DNA from: Kingdonia uniflora | Lineage: Eukaryota; Streptophyta; Magnoliopsida; Ranunculales; Circaeasteraceae | Assembly (NCBI GenBank): GCA_014058105.1 | Contig: JACGCM010000779.1 | Location: 3,100,001 to 3,164,000 of the forward strand | Length of the DNA: 64,000 bases | Direction: 5' to 3' | Shown: positions 10,470 to 21,281 of the stretch, piece by piece | Layout: each line of letters starts with the position of its first letter | How positions within the stretch are numbered: the first letter of the stretch is position 1 | Made by a program: the position numbers and the translations under genes | The notes under the pieces: generated by a model | The model's database searches: none | The model's input: the letters and a program-made list of their open reading frames with translations, nothing else | Told to the model about the DNA's origin: nothing

Positions 10470-12100
10470 TCCCTTATCAATTTTAATTATGTAAAGATGG
10501 CGAGCTTGACCTTGTCCTTGCTCTTGCTTGACTTCTTTTCACTTCGTCTCTTCTTCAAGGAACTTCTAGACATCGACGACGTACTCTTGGAGTCTTCCTG
10601 CAAGTAGAATGCGGTGAAAAATCTGTGTTAGAGAATAACAGTTGTCAATATCGTGGCTATGCACATTTTGATATTGACATAGGGGATTGTTTGGTATATC
10701 TGGAATTTCTTGTGCTTCTTGAAATAAGTCATCACCCTATATTGTTTGTAAAATGGTAGAGAGTGTGGTTGTCATAGGAGGCAGGACTGGGATGTGTCTG
10801 TCTATTTTCTCATTTCATTTCCTGATGTTGATGCTAGTCCGCCTACGCTGTTTAGGATCTACATTACTCAAATGGATTTGGATTTGGAGATGATAAAGCA
10901 TTATTGGTATGAATAAGTGTGGAGCTCTTCATTTTATCTTTCATCGACCGCTCGAGTTCGATGAAGTTATTAACAACATCTTTCATTTCTGTTACTATCT
11001 TCTGTTTGTGTAGGGAAAGCTTTTTTTGAACTTTAAAGTCGATATGGAGTGTGGAGGTAAATGCTAGAACGACAATTTGTAAAAGCTAGTTAAGGTTTAT
11101 TTCTTACCTTGCTTGAAAAAGAGTAATGAATCGACTGTTATTTCCTTTTCCTTAGCATGCACATTATTTGACTCGAAGAGCCGCTGTAACTGGCTAAAAC
11201 TTATGATCAAACCTTCAGGAATAGTATAAAACCACTTGAGAGGTTCTTCCATAAGACTCATGTTAAATAGCCGGTATAATATGTGATGGAGTTTGGAGTA
11301 TAATCCCACTGCTGCTTTGAAGTGACAAACGTAGGTGAGCAGATTAGTGAGTCCCACATATTGATCAAACTTCGGCATGCGAAAATTTTCTGGAATCGGC
11401 ATGACTTCGAGATGAGGGGAAATAGGGTTTGTTTCGATCCTATCGAGAACAAATCTTCGGCTTAGATTGTCAGAATGTATAGCTTGAATCCTATTGTTCA
11501 GATCATCCAAGGTGATAAATTGTTGAAGAGTATTTGCTGTAGCTATAACTTGGGGGTTAAAGTCGCCTTGTCCTTTAGGTCTCAATCTATCTCTCACTTG
11601 TCGCCCCACAGGAGTTGGTGGGGTCTGGTGACATGTGCGTCAACTTCCTTAGGTAGTCGATGCTGAGGAAGTAAGACCAAAACGTCGAGAAGCTCTACAT
11701 GGGTTCCTTAATCTAGATCCAAAAGTTTAAATTCGTTCCTCCATTGGTAAGTTCTCCCTCTGTATAACTCTTGATTGATGATCACTTCAGGCTATGGGAG
11801 GTGACGCTTGACGGATAGTGAATCAACCTTGATGTCTTCATAAATTTTCCATTTCTTTCTGATGGGTTCGACTATGCTATTTCAAGGATTTCCTCCTCTC
11901 ATCTCTTTAGACTTGATGAGCTTTGGCGTGGATTCGCTAATCCTTAAGCAGCTGGACCCTATCAGATTCCATCTTTTTTTGAAGTTTGACCACAACGTTG
12001 TGCATAAAAATTGCTTCTTGAAAGGCAGGTATGGGGCTGATCTCATGGTTACTCTGAGTACTAGAGGCACTTCTGAGGTTTATATTTGTCATCAGACTGC
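10470..12100 (-). pseudogene. Gag of G1a
   Basis: A minus-strand gag in pieces. An N-terminal part near 12,095-11,850 is rich in helix-forming Lys/Glu (AFQEAIFMHNVVVKLQKKME). The central retrotransposon-gag domain at 11,609-11,097 has FRMPKFDQYVGLTNLLTYVC, LYSKLHHILYRLF and EEPLKWFYTIPEG. A C-terminal Ser/Lys-rich linker runs toward the protease (10,900-10,480). Stops interrupt it. Bases 11,573-12,603 of copy 1, holding the gag N-terminus, leader and most of the LTR, are missing from copy 2. Confidence 0.75.
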
Positions 12101-12130
12101 ATAAAATCATAGTTGGTAAGGATAAAGTAT

Positions 12131-12154
12131 GGGATTCCCACAGATGGTCCTAAT
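12131..12154 (-). other. Degenerate primer-binding region of G1a
   Basis: Just inside the 5' LTR on the minus strand the sequence reads ATTAGGACCATCTGTGGG. It shares the CTGTGGG tail with the primer-site region of G2 (61,002-61,019), where the first bases are TTTGGCACCGCC. The priming tRNA was not identified. Confidence 0.45.
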
Positions 12155-12627
12155 TGTAATAGTATATTTTCCAGAAGGTAAACTTTGACAATACTTCATT
12201 AAGGAAATTGTAATTGCAAACCTGAACATGCTAGATTTTAGGTGAAAACTTAGTAAAACCTGAGAAAAACCACGACCTTGAGGAGGATTTTGGTATAAAA
12301 ATCTAATACGTTCTAGTTATTACAATTGATAAATAGTAAGGATGTGAAATTATGGACCAATAATAGATTCGCGGATCAGATTAAGATATTCTCTGCCTGT
12401 ATTTATAGTAGATACAGGCAGTTGAAAAAATAAATGGTTTCCTATTTTGGTGGGTAGTGGGCAAACTTCGCGGATCTTCCTGTAATGCTCTATTTCACCA
12501 AGCGTAACGGTTACTATCGTAGGTCGAGCTTTGTGGTTGTAGATGTGACATCTTCTCGAATGATAGGATATCTTCGACTAAGTTCTGCTAGCTTCTCCTT
12601 GTCGAATCTAGGATATATGCTACTACA
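12155..12627 (-). repeat. 5' LTR of G1a (473 bp)
   Basis: On the plus strand it runs from TGTAATAG to GCTACTACA, so it opens TGTAGTAGC and closes CTATTACA on the coding strand, with TG...CA ends. It aligns along its whole length with 36,810-37,283, the 3' LTR of G1b, with many substitutions. Right flank CCAGGG (12,628-12,633) resembles the left flank CCTGGG (36,804-36,809) of the other LTR. Confidence 0.85.
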
Positions 12628-14689
12628 CCAGGGTTGTCTCGTAATGCATTAGCCGGTCGCGTAACTACTATTGCCTCGTTGATAGATGGCTCCGTCCTCG
12701 ATGAACCGACTACACTATTAGTCATATTTGTCTCATATTTTGTACCCCTCAGGCTCATAATACTTTCTTACAACGGTGCTCTGCTCTAAGCGCGAACCAT
12801 AGATTTGTTTGCAGTACTAATTCCCCCAGAATATTCAGATGTGTAGGTGTATTAATTGCAAGTGCATACACTTACGGTACTTTAATATTGTGTATGACTG
12901 AGTCTAGCAATTTATATTTGACCTATTGAAGATTTGTAATCCGCTGAACCTTATTATCACCTAACTTATGTATATGGATCTAGATGAGACAACGATGGTA
13001 TTTTCCAACTAATCTTGGAAACATCCTCAGTATTGACTGTCATATCTCCCCCTAATGTTTGGAATATCATCTCATCAAAGTGACAATTATCTGTCCCGTA
13101 GAATATACATCACTAGTGGGTTTCAAATATCCAGTGATAAATGACAATCATAACCCACATAATGCCAGACCGATATTAAGGGTCCGATCTTTATACATTG
13201 TGGTGGTGCGATTGGCACTTGTACGGAACATCCAAATATTTATCGATGGGCGACACCGGTCTCTGACCCAGTTACTAGTCACTTTTAGAAAAAAAAATTA
13301 AATTTAAGGATTTGCTATGTGATAAACCTTAATCAGTGTTACAGGAGCAAGAATGCATATCCACATACTAGCCAGAAGCTGTAATTGTTAGGTTCTCCGC
13401 CAATCCCAAGTTGGGTATGGTATGGGGTACTCACGATGCTCAATCATCTATCCCTTTTAGCGGTAAAATAATCATCAAAACCATATGAGGGAAACTCCCA
13501 AGCCTTTGCCAAGTTGCATTAATCGACTTTGATCAGTTAATCTAGGAACTGAGCCTACGATCGAATGATCTAAGAGAAAAGTCTTATGAACATTGCATTC
13601 CTAGAATTTAATAATAGGAAAACGTAACACCATCTCCTAGATGTGTCTATTATGACCATAAATACTCAAGTGGGCTACTATGTGGATAGATAGGCCCACG
13701 TATGTCTCCATAGATGCATTTAGAGTAAAGGTTGAAGATCCCACTCTACGTTGGTCATACAAGGATGAAATAATAGACTTTCCTTGAGAGCAATCATTAC
13801 ACGTACACTCTCTGTATCTTCTCCCCTTTTTAGGAAGGTTGCAATTAATCCCGATAATCTTCCTTACTATCCGAACCCGAAGGAGTGTATTGGAAACCGT
13901 TCTAATAACATGTTTTAACCTTTAAACATGGAGGGAATGAACAAAACCTTGTCTATCATTTTTTCCGATATTCATTACGTGATAAGGATTATCATGTATC
14001 TCTCTAAACTCAATAAAATCTGGCTAGATTTATGAGTATATAAAGTGGACTAGATATCCCGTATCGTACTGTTAAAGAGTAATAGCATGACGCACTCAGT
14101 GCGTTCTATTAGGTTGGCCGTGCAAATGACATTTGTGACATCCCCGATACATAAGGTTAGAGACAAGAAATATGTTTATATCTTAAAAGGATTAAGTGTA
14201 TGGTAATAATGTCTCTTAGACATATGTCGTCACTCATTCGATTATCGGTCATGCTCAATGAGCAGATAGATCCATAGGTGGGTTGTATATAGTAGATCAA
14301 CTATCATACATGGAATTTAACCATTTCTCAAGCAATAAATTTGAATAATAAAAGAACAATCTTATAGAAGGGATACCAAACCCGTACATCTCACGACCAT
14401 TCTATTAATCTAAATACTAATGAGGTCCAAACTCAATCAATAATAGAACTAATAATGCAAAACAACTACTATTGAAAGTTTACTACTATTCATTATTAGA
14501 ACTTGATCCAAAACTGCATTGGTATCATAGGAGAAATCTTTGGCTACATACTCTGCCGTGGCAAGGTTTGTACCGGTTGCGATCACGTAATAATTCTGGA
14601 GCTGATCTTTGTAAATCGTCTGGGCTGCCTTACAATCCTATGCCCAACTATCATGTATCTATTTTAGAATTCTTTCTATTCTATTTTGG
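12628..14689 (-). pseudogene. Ty1/copia integrase and linker region, copy 1
   Basis: Minus-strand translation pieced across frames gives copia integrase landmarks: CNDCSQGKSI near 13,800, METYVGLSIH and SIYGHNRH near 13,660, and near 13,210 a GCSVQVPIAPPQCIKIGPL segment that matches the block near the end of copia integrases, then YVGYDC. Bases 12,640-12,900 read the variable linker before RT. The interior is full of stops. The RT half of this copia family is at 36,072-36,809, on the other side of the G1b insertion. The same stretch recurs at 55,436-57,526. Confidence 0.75.
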
Positions 14690-15260
14690 TCAATTGGTGA
14701 ACTTCTTGTTCCTCCTTGCCTCAGGTAACTGATGGCTAAAATTATAATCTTGCCGTTCTTTCTACCTCCATCAATCTACGGTTGTAACCCTATCCGTAAC
14801 TTCACCTATTACTAAACCCACCATTGTATTACCCTAGCACATACTATTAATAGGTATAAGCTTGAGGTTCCTAACCAGTAGCTCATTGTTTTGTTCATAA
14901 ATGAGAAAAACTGGAAATAGGCCTGCGTGCACATTGATCTATCAATTGTTACCTCGGAAGCATAATATTTGTAGCGTAGACAATGTAATAGAATATTCCT
15001 AATATCTCTATTTACTTCAACCATTTCTTCATGTGAGATTATAGTGGAGTTGCATTGCCGAATAAAAATTCCGCCGTAGTCATATAATACTATAATAGTA
15101 TCGGGTAATCCATTATCATATCTTCCTGAATATGGAGGTGAGGGTACAAACAAAGCTCCTACTTTGTTATTTAGAGACTCATTGTTCTCAATAATAGTCT
15201 TTTCCAGATTCTGCAATAGTAGATAAATTTTAGTATCCATAGAGGTTAAGTTTATTGATA
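14690..15260 (-). pseudogene. Possible upstream (gag side) part of the copia remnant
   Basis: A minus-strand ORF at 14,812-15,240 (142 codons, MDTKIYLLLQNLEKTIIENN...) sits where gag or protease of the copia element would be expected. I see no zinc knuckle or other gag signature, so the assignment rests on position alone. The homology with copy 2 stops at 14,689, so this part is unique in the window. Confidence 0.3.
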
Positions 15261-15280
15261 CCTAAAAAGGACATTGTAAT

Positions 15281-16210
15281 ATAGGAGGCACTCAATGTTC
15301 TGAGTGTTGCCAATATCTATTATGCATGTAGATCAATACCAGTAGTAGTATTTGATAAATATTCCTTGCATAAAGATAGTTCATAGTATTTAAGTCAGTG
15401 ATTCCCAATTATTACTTGTAGGTGAACCTTGTTTAATTTTTATTATTCATGAAATCCTATTCAAGTACATGATTTACAATCATTACTTGTGGTTCTATAT
15501 AACGCAATAAAGTACATGATTCTCAATCATTACTTGCAAGTAAACCCTGTTTATGGCTTTATACTCATGAGATCCTATTAAGGGTCAAATCGTAATTTTA
15601 CCCTGTAAAATGGTGATCTTAACTTTAAAGTACGCTTTAATAGAGTCTTAGCCAAGACAGCTATTGAAAACTATTAGATGATGCATTCCTTATTCTAACA
15701 ACTAGGGTGTTTAAATCCCTAAAGTTCTCTAAGTTTGGTATATTCAAGCCAAATGACCCATTTTTTATGAATATGAGGGGAATTTGATGTTTAGCTGACA
15801 AGAGGTCGCCCTTCAAAGTCTGCTGGGTGCATAAAATAGGTAGATTATGTATATTTTTGAACTAATATTCTAGAGTACTATAGGTTGCTATCAATGCCTA
15901 TATACCTCTAAATGTTGTCATTTAACATTTAATTTTACCAAGATACGTAAAATTAATTTCTCAGACACCAAGTTTTTAGAAATTAGACTAGGACAATTCC
16001 CGATTGATCTCTAATTAGATATCACTCCTAGTGGTATTATAAATTAGTCTTGGTTTCGTATTATATGTGATTCCTGATCTTGATAATTAGTATCATAGGG
16101 CATACCATTAATATCCTATTAGCGAATGTAAGATACTTAAATAGGTATTAATTCATTTATTTATATCACATATAACATATAAGTGAGTTAATTTTACTAT
16201 AGGAGGCATC
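15281..16210. other. AT-rich noncoding retroelement-like sequence
   Basis: No gene. ACTATAGGAGGCA-type strings near 15,278 and 16,197 form a short direct repeat around it. Three imperfect units built on CATGATTCTCAATCATTACTTG lie near 15,400, 15,462 and 15,513, the outer two also sharing CTCATGAGATCCTATT. It probably belongs to the untranslated part or an LTR of the copia remnant. Confidence 0.4.
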
Positions 16211-16464
16211 CATTCCAAAAAAAAAATTAAAATTTTTTTAATAATTTTTTTTAGAAATGGGTCCCATATCAGGTAGGTCCGGTCAATAGGATTTTTTTTT
16301 TAATTTAACCAAATTTACCAAAATTTGAGCTCTTTAGAGCCAATTTAGTGTCTAAACCGGTCTTGGGCCAATCTGGCTTCGTCTTGGTCAAAGCCTGGAC
16401 CAGGTTGACCAGTCTGAACAGGTCTGACTAAGTCAAACCTTTTTAACGTGTCCCTAAGTTGGAT

Positions 16465-16735
16465 TGCCATGTGTCATCATGACTGACTGCCACGTATTAT
16501 CAAGATTTGACTGCCACGTGTCACATGTAAACAACTGCCACGTGTCACGATGTTATACTGCCACATGTCACATATATGCCTGCCATGTGTTATGCCCATG
16601 GCATGCCACTGGATATACCACATGGCATGCCCTTGGAATGACACTATATTCACCGCCTGAAATGCCTCTATATGGCACGCGGCATACCACGTATCATTGC
16701 CACGTCAATAAAGTGGCTCCGAATGTCACGTGTCA
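16465..16735 (+). promoter_or_regulatory. Cluster of G-box-like TGCCACGTGTCA motifs
   Basis: At least six TGCCAyrTGT or TGCCACGT motifs spaced about 20-30 bases (16,465; 16,488; 16,513; 16,536; 16,559; 16,581), more near 16,699 and 16,727. Three contain a perfect CACGTG (16,515-16,520; 16,539-16,544; 16,727-16,732). CACGTG with flanking C/G is the plant G-box or ABRE-like core bound by bZIP and bHLH factors. Many of the others are TG/CA-decayed versions, as expected from cytosine methylation decay. Likely the enhancer region of a retroelement LTR. Confidence 0.5.
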
Positions 16736-17217
16736 ACAATTGATTAGGCTGATGACGTCATAATTAGGATTTAAATAATATTTTTTTTAAAAAAATTAAA
16801 AATAAAATAATAAATAACCTAGCTAGTGACGTTAGCATAACCTAAAAATACCATTTTTTGGTGTGAATTGCTCAATTTCAATGCCAGTTTCTTGACGATT
16901 GGAAAATCTTCTTGAGACGTGTCATATACCGATGCAATCCTGGTGGAATAGATTACACAACAAAATTGATTGTGCTTCAATCTGATCTTCACAACGATCA
17001 TTATTTTGGTTTGAAAATTGCCCTTTCGCATGGATTAAAAATAACCAAAAAATAGTCTTTTATTGAATAAAAAATATATAATTATATTTCAATTCATGTT
17101 TAGATATACCATATCTTAAAATAATCAAAGATTATATAGATATTCAAAAAATGTAAAGATTATCTCTCCGTAACGCAAAAAATCCAAGAAAAACATTGAT
17201 TTTGAGAGTTATTTCCC
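16736..17217. other. AT-rich stretch without a recognised gene
   Basis: Very AT-rich. One minus-strand ORF (16,819-17,031, MRKGNFQTKIMIVVK...) lies about 190 bases inside the primer-site-like sequence and could be a gag start of the element owning the 17,240 LTR, but has no diagnostic motif. Confidence 0.25.
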
Positions 17218-17228
17218 CTTCTGATCCA
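17218..17228 (-). other. Degenerate tRNA-Met-type primer-binding site
   Basis: On the minus strand TGGATCAGAAG sits 11 bases inside the LTR at 17,240. It resembles TGGTATCAGAGC, the initiator-Met primer site usual in copia elements, with one base lost and one changed. Confidence 0.4.
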
Positions 17229-17239
17229 CTAGTTCTACG

Positions 17240-17517
17240 TGTTGATAACGTATTGGATAATAATGGAAATTACTTTATTGTTTAACACAAGCAATAAGAT
17301 GAGAGAAGAGTTGGGATATCTTTATTGAGAATAATATCTGTCTGTTTCTCAGAGGATCTGTGTTATTACCTAATAAAAAAGATAACCCAATATGAGGTTA
17401 TCTATCTCTACTCAAACTCTCCCTATAAACCCTAAAGGCCTATGGGATTGTCAGGAGTCCAGTAGGACACCTCAACCCAGTTGGGTTCCCACCATGGGCT
17501 GGACCCAACTCCTAACA
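17240..17517 (-). repeat. Copia-type LTR (278 bp) abutting PUP pseudogene 1
   Basis: On the minus strand it starts TGTTAGGAGTTGGGT and ends TTATCAACA, a classic short copia LTR format. Its start falls directly after the codons STSAITIF of the PUP pseudogene, so the element sits in that exon. No clear 5-bp target duplication is visible, and the PUP reading does not resume to the left, so the far side has been lost or displaced. Confidence 0.6.
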
Positions 17518-17932
17518 AAAATAGTTATAGCGGATGTAGAGATAGGGAGTAGAGAAATGCCATAAGAGTATAAATAGTCGTCCGCCCCTGTGAGAACTCC
17601 AAGAATTGCGCTAGCTATGAAAAGACGCCATGTCATGAAGAAGGGCTTGGTCATCGACCCTACTAGACTATTTTTACGTCTATGGGAGTAAGATAATAGG
17701 AGGGGAAGAAGCATTAACGGCCACTCAGCAGTCTCCAACCAACATGATAACCAAATGTGTTTACCCCCATGGATGAAATAGAGGCGTTAAAGTAGCGGTC
17801 CACCAGAGGATCCGAAGGATAATATTGTACAATTTAGCAATAGCAGGGATCTTTTCAAAATTATGCTTCTCTTATTTTCTTTTTGTTGAGTACTAGATTA
17901 TGTTGCCCACTCACTTGGTTCTCAATTTCCAT
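17518..17932 (-). pseudogene. Purine permease (PUP) family pseudogene 1, 3' part lost to a copia LTR
   Basis: PUPs are plant plasma-membrane carriers of adenine, cytokinins and related bases (drug/metabolite transporter fold). The minus-strand start ATG is at 17,930-17,932 (MEIENQVSGQHN). After a frameshift the reading gives SFGSSGGPLL, a stop, RLYFIHGGKHIWLSCW, LETAEWPLMLLPLLLSYSHR, and PFFMTWRLFIASAILGVLTG, then ADDYLYSYGISLLPISTSA. The GGP, HGG, GW(P) and LTG.DD.LY.YG...LP.STS blocks are diagnostic for the family. The usual length is about 350-390 residues; less than half remains. It stops where the copia LTR begins at 17,517. A second PUP remnant is at 63,000-63,581. Confidence 0.85.
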
Positions 17933-18479
17933 AGTTAGAGCTCAACACTGCAATTTAAGATAATGAGAGTCTCCGACCATGTCCTCATCAGTCTAATTGG
18001 GCTATGGAGCATGCAAGACTACTGGATACATTGAAGGCTAAAAATTTATATATAAAGCAATAGTGTCTGTATATTGATCGATTTGTTTTATGAAAAGGAC
18101 AATAAATGCTTCCAATATTTTGTATAATACTCATGAAAGCAATAATGACAGAGATGCTCTCCTCGATAGATACATATCTTAAGCAAAGAGAAGATAAAAA
18201 ATTATGCATCTTATTTTAAAGTTAACCGGCTCCATAAATGTAATGATTGAGGATTAACGTTGTTTGATCTCTCTATTAGATCAAACTCAAAAATGGCCTA
18301 AGTTATTAGAACTTAAAACCAGATAGACCAAAAAATCTGAATACGATAACATATGATAACAAAAACTGAGGACACCTCTTCTAATCAATAACAAATTTTA
18401 AACTTTTGGTCCGATAGTGCCATTATTACTTTGGGGGTTTGAACAAGTTGTGTGGAATTATTTTTGAATATTTAGAAAT
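17933..18479. other. Upstream flank of PUP pseudogene 1, no gene seen
   Basis: AT-rich. The first hundred or so bases resemble the flank of PUP pseudogene 2 (GCATGCAAGACTA here, ACATGGAAGACTA near 63,640), so part of it is old PUP promoter sequence. Nothing else recognised. Confidence 0.4.
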
Positions 18480-19029
18480 TGTAATAGCCTAATTTTGTAG
18501 TAGTTTGAGATCGCTCGAAATAGTCCTTAAACCAAATGTACCTATGACAAGAATTAGTATAGCCCAATATAGAAATGACATAGGTGATTAGTGTGGAAAC
18601 CTTTGAATATGTAAAAACCACAATCTCGGCTTGAGTATTTAGTAATTGTAATTTTTATTGTTTGAGGCTGTTGTCTGATTACAAGTTTTGTGATCTCTTG
18701 AGCTAGAAATATTGGTCTTGAAGTGTAAAATTCTTGGTTATTTCTCCTCTGGAACTCATCATTTTTATAGAACTCACTGTCAGTTCATTTATTGTACATA
18801 AGCACGTTCTCCTGAAAATGGTGTCAAGTGGCAGTTGGATATGTAACTGCTACTTCATGGGAGACAGGTGTCTTTGACTTGCTATATTATATTTGTAGTG
18901 GTCGATCAACATTCTTTATTAGTTCGTGGTCCATGTGTCATTGCTAATTGTCTATGTCGCGAATATAATGCGTGAATCTGGTATTGGGGTAGTTCATGTT
19001 TAACACAGCTCGAGGGACAGGTCCCAATA
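18480..19029 (-). repeat. Isolated LTR of the G2 gypsy family (550 bp)
   Basis: Starts TGTAATAGCC and ends AGGTCCCAATA on the plus strand, aligning with the G2 5' LTR at 61,020-61,579 (TGTAATGGCC ... AAGTCCCTACA). Shared blocks include the GTAAAAACCAC stretch, GTGTCTTTGACT/GTATCTTTGACT, and AGCTCGAGGGACAGGTCCC / GATCGAGGGATAAGTCCC. No primer site flanks it on the left, so it is a solo LTR or a 3' LTR without its body. No target duplication is evident. Confidence 0.65.
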
Positions 19030-19980
19030 GAAACCACGTCAAAAACACATGAGCTTTTTCAGTGAGGTGAAAAATGATAGGAAGAAAAATCAATCACAGA
19101 TTGAAAGTGGACTCAACCATTTAAATAAAAATGTTGAGGTCCCCGGGTGATTTTAGTTGTCATTTAGATAATGTAGACTAATAAGTACATTTAAATGTTT
19201 CATAAATGAATGTCTCACTACATTTTAATGCATATTCGTCCCAATAAGTTGAACATTCTATTCTATCCTCCTTTGTTTCTCTCTCAACATGCTTCACAAG
19301 TTGGATAATTGATAAGCTACGATGCAGTACTCTATATCCAAAAAAGAGTTACTTGTACCCATCTTATAAGTGCAAGTACTTTTTGGCCTACAGATCTTAT
19401 AAGCCATATCATCACTATTCCCATTGCCATGTGTGGTATTAGAACCCCTTTGTATCCTTTGCATAGGCCTATTTGACACTTTATTTTCCCCGTTAAGTAC
19501 CTCCTAGAGGGTTAATGTTAGAGTACTATTCCTCCTAGGGGGAATATCCTCAATAGGACTAATTGCAGTAGGGACTCAATGCAAAGGAACCATTAGTAAA
19601 TCTAGCATAACTTAATATTTAAGTTGAACCTCTTAATTTAAATGCATTAATTTCTTGAAAACAACAAACAAAAAAAAAACTCATAAACTTCCACAAAAAT
19701 ACATGGTGGAGTAGCACTTTGTAATAAAATATATCCAACTAGACTCTTATTAAGATCGATTATTAGCCCACGGGACCAATTCATAGGGTCCCCCGACACC
19801 AATTTAATTTACATCTTCTAATAGGGAAGCCGCAATCGGTTTTTGGGAACCTGTCTACCGAGATAGCCATTGGTCCCATCTTTAAATAGTACCAACGAAC
19901 ATTCTTGTGACCAATAATTATCCATCATTTACTCTTTTATTTAGAAAATTGGCCGGTACCAACAAACATTGGTAGAATGG
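19030..19980. other. Unassigned sequence between LTR and hAT element
   Basis: No supported gene. The one short minus-strand ORF (19,294-19,479) shows no family motif. Confidence 0.4.
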
Positions 19981-19999
19981 AATTTGAGCAAGGTTTTAA

Positions 20000-20300
20000 A
20001 AGGGTACGTTATGACGGTGTAACGGGCAAAGGCCGTTACCATTATAACCATTATAACAGCGTTATAACGGTTTTACGTTATTTTTCGCTAGATGACAAGA
20101 AAAAAATGTTATAATGGTCGTTATTTGTCCTGTAACGATGTTATATTAAAATAACAGTTGTGCTTTTATTTTCTCTATATATAAATATTAATTTTTAATT
20201 ATAATAACCGTTAGAGATGTTATTTTACAAATCATGGCGTTATAGATGTTATTTTACAAATAACGACGTTATAACGGTGTTATAGACGTTATTTTTTTAT
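20000..20300. repeat. Left subterminal AACGG / ATAACG repeats of the hAT element
   Basis: More than ten GTTATAACG, AACGG or CGTTAT motifs in both orientations. The matching right-hand cluster is 21,020-21,260. Probable transposase-binding and end-pairing region, inferred from the general hAT model. Confidence 0.6.
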
Positions 20301-20501
20301 ATTTAAAAGGATAATAAAGGAAAAACAAAAGTACTTATTATTATTGAAGTTATTACTTATTAAAACATTGAAATAACACACCACACCACACCAAAAAAAT
20401 TAAACATCACATCAAAGCATTAAACATCACACACCGGAGCATTAAATATCGCATAAAAATTAAATGTCAAATGGTTATTCTAGAATGCGACATTGCATTC
20501 A

Positions 20502-21018
20502 CTGGTAAACGGAGTCAAACTGATTGGTATCAAATTCAAAGTAGTTTGAATGTTGACCATGCTCTAAATTGATTTGGTTGAAATCAAAATTAAAATATGC
20601 CTCAGGCAATGGCTCCATTGGTGTTTGATACATAAGTGTTTGCGACCAGTTTTCTGGAAAATCTGTATGAATAACATAAGTAGAGTACCTCCTTTTCTCA
20701 TTATCCAACGGGTCTTCAGCTGGTAATTCTTTTTCATGCTCTTCTGGCCATTCTTCATGTGCTGGCAACAAAGGCTCATCGTCATCACTAGTAATCTATT
20801 CACATACTGGATCTTCTAATAAAATAACAGACACACTTATGGGGTCTATACGATAACATCAACGTCTATCTCCCTTTCTTCTTTCAAGTCGAATATTGTA
20901 TTGAACAAAGACAAGATCATTGAGTTTCATTGAAAGTAATCAATTTCTAATCTTTGTGTGGATCGTGTCAAAGGTACTCCAGTTCCTTTCACATCCATAC
21001 GAAGTACATGTTTGACTT
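20502..21018 (-). pseudogene. hAT transposase, C-terminal dimerisation region
   Basis: On the minus strand, starting near 21,018: QTCTSYGCERNWSTFDTIHT, then a stop, LSMKLNDLVFVQYNIRLERR, and further DPISVSVILLEDPV, an acidic stretch with PEEHEKELPAEDPLDN, ending in an Asn/Phe-rich tail (ORF 20,499-20,771). CERNWS.F..IHTKKRN.L and LNDLVFV.YN are the conserved hallmark of the hAT C-terminal dimerisation region in plants. The zinc-finger and catalytic parts are missing from the 1.3-kb element. Confidence 0.8.
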
Positions 21019-21019
21019 T

Positions 21020-21260
21020 AAATAACGGTGTATAACGGTATTATAATAGTATATAATGGTGTATAACATTCGTTATAAGTGAAGAAAAACATTAAAAATA
21101 ATATAGGGTTATAACGGTAACAACAGCCGTTATAGCATAAAATAACGGCATGTAACAACAAATAACGGGTGTTATTTTTTAGAACAGAGCATGGGGTATA
21201 ACGGAACGGGATCAGGGCATTACCGTTTTAACGGCGTTATAACCGGTTGTTATAACGGTT
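21020..21260. repeat. Right subterminal AACGG / ATAACG repeats of the hAT element
   Basis: Dense GGTATTATAAT, AACGGTGTATAAC and TTATAACGG motifs mirror those at the left end. Confidence 0.6.
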
Positions 21261-21281
21261 ATTTAAAACCTTAAATCTGAG

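Larger units (their letters stand above)
1..12627 (-). mobile_element. Ty3/gypsy (Tat-like) LTR retrotransposon G1a, cut by the window edge
   Basis: On the minus strand the order is 5' LTR (12,155-12,627), gag, protease, RT, RNase H, a second RNase H, integrase; the 3' part lies left of base 1. The gag-PR-RT-RH-extra RH-IN order and motifs such as PFGLK and GATYQ in RT point to the Tat branch of plant Ty3/gypsy elements. Every domain has stops or frameshifts, so the copy is dead. MULE-1 is inserted at 1,031-7,972 within the C-terminal part of the second RNase H. The rest (1-1,021 plus 7,982-12,627) is collinear with G1b at 43,487-55,435. The copia remnant to the right is the sequence G1 jumped into. 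Confidence 0.85.
19989..21273 (-). mobile_element. Internally deleted hAT-superfamily transposon (1,285 bp)
   Basis: Ends are short inverted repeats: CAAGGTTTTAAA on the left and TTTAAAACCTTA on the right. They are flanked by an 8-bp target duplication with one mismatch, AATTTGAG (19,981-19,988) and AATCTGAG (21,274-21,281). Eight-base duplications and short terminal repeats define hAT elements. Both subterminal regions are packed with AACGG and TTATAACG motifs in both orientations, as in Ac-type elements where the transposase binds repeated subterminal motifs. Only the C-terminal part of a transposase remains, so it could move only with help from elsewhere. Confidence 0.85.

Noticed and set aside
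17240..17517. Clean target duplication around the copia LTR
   Set aside because: The five bases on either side (TTACG-like versus AAAAT) do not match.
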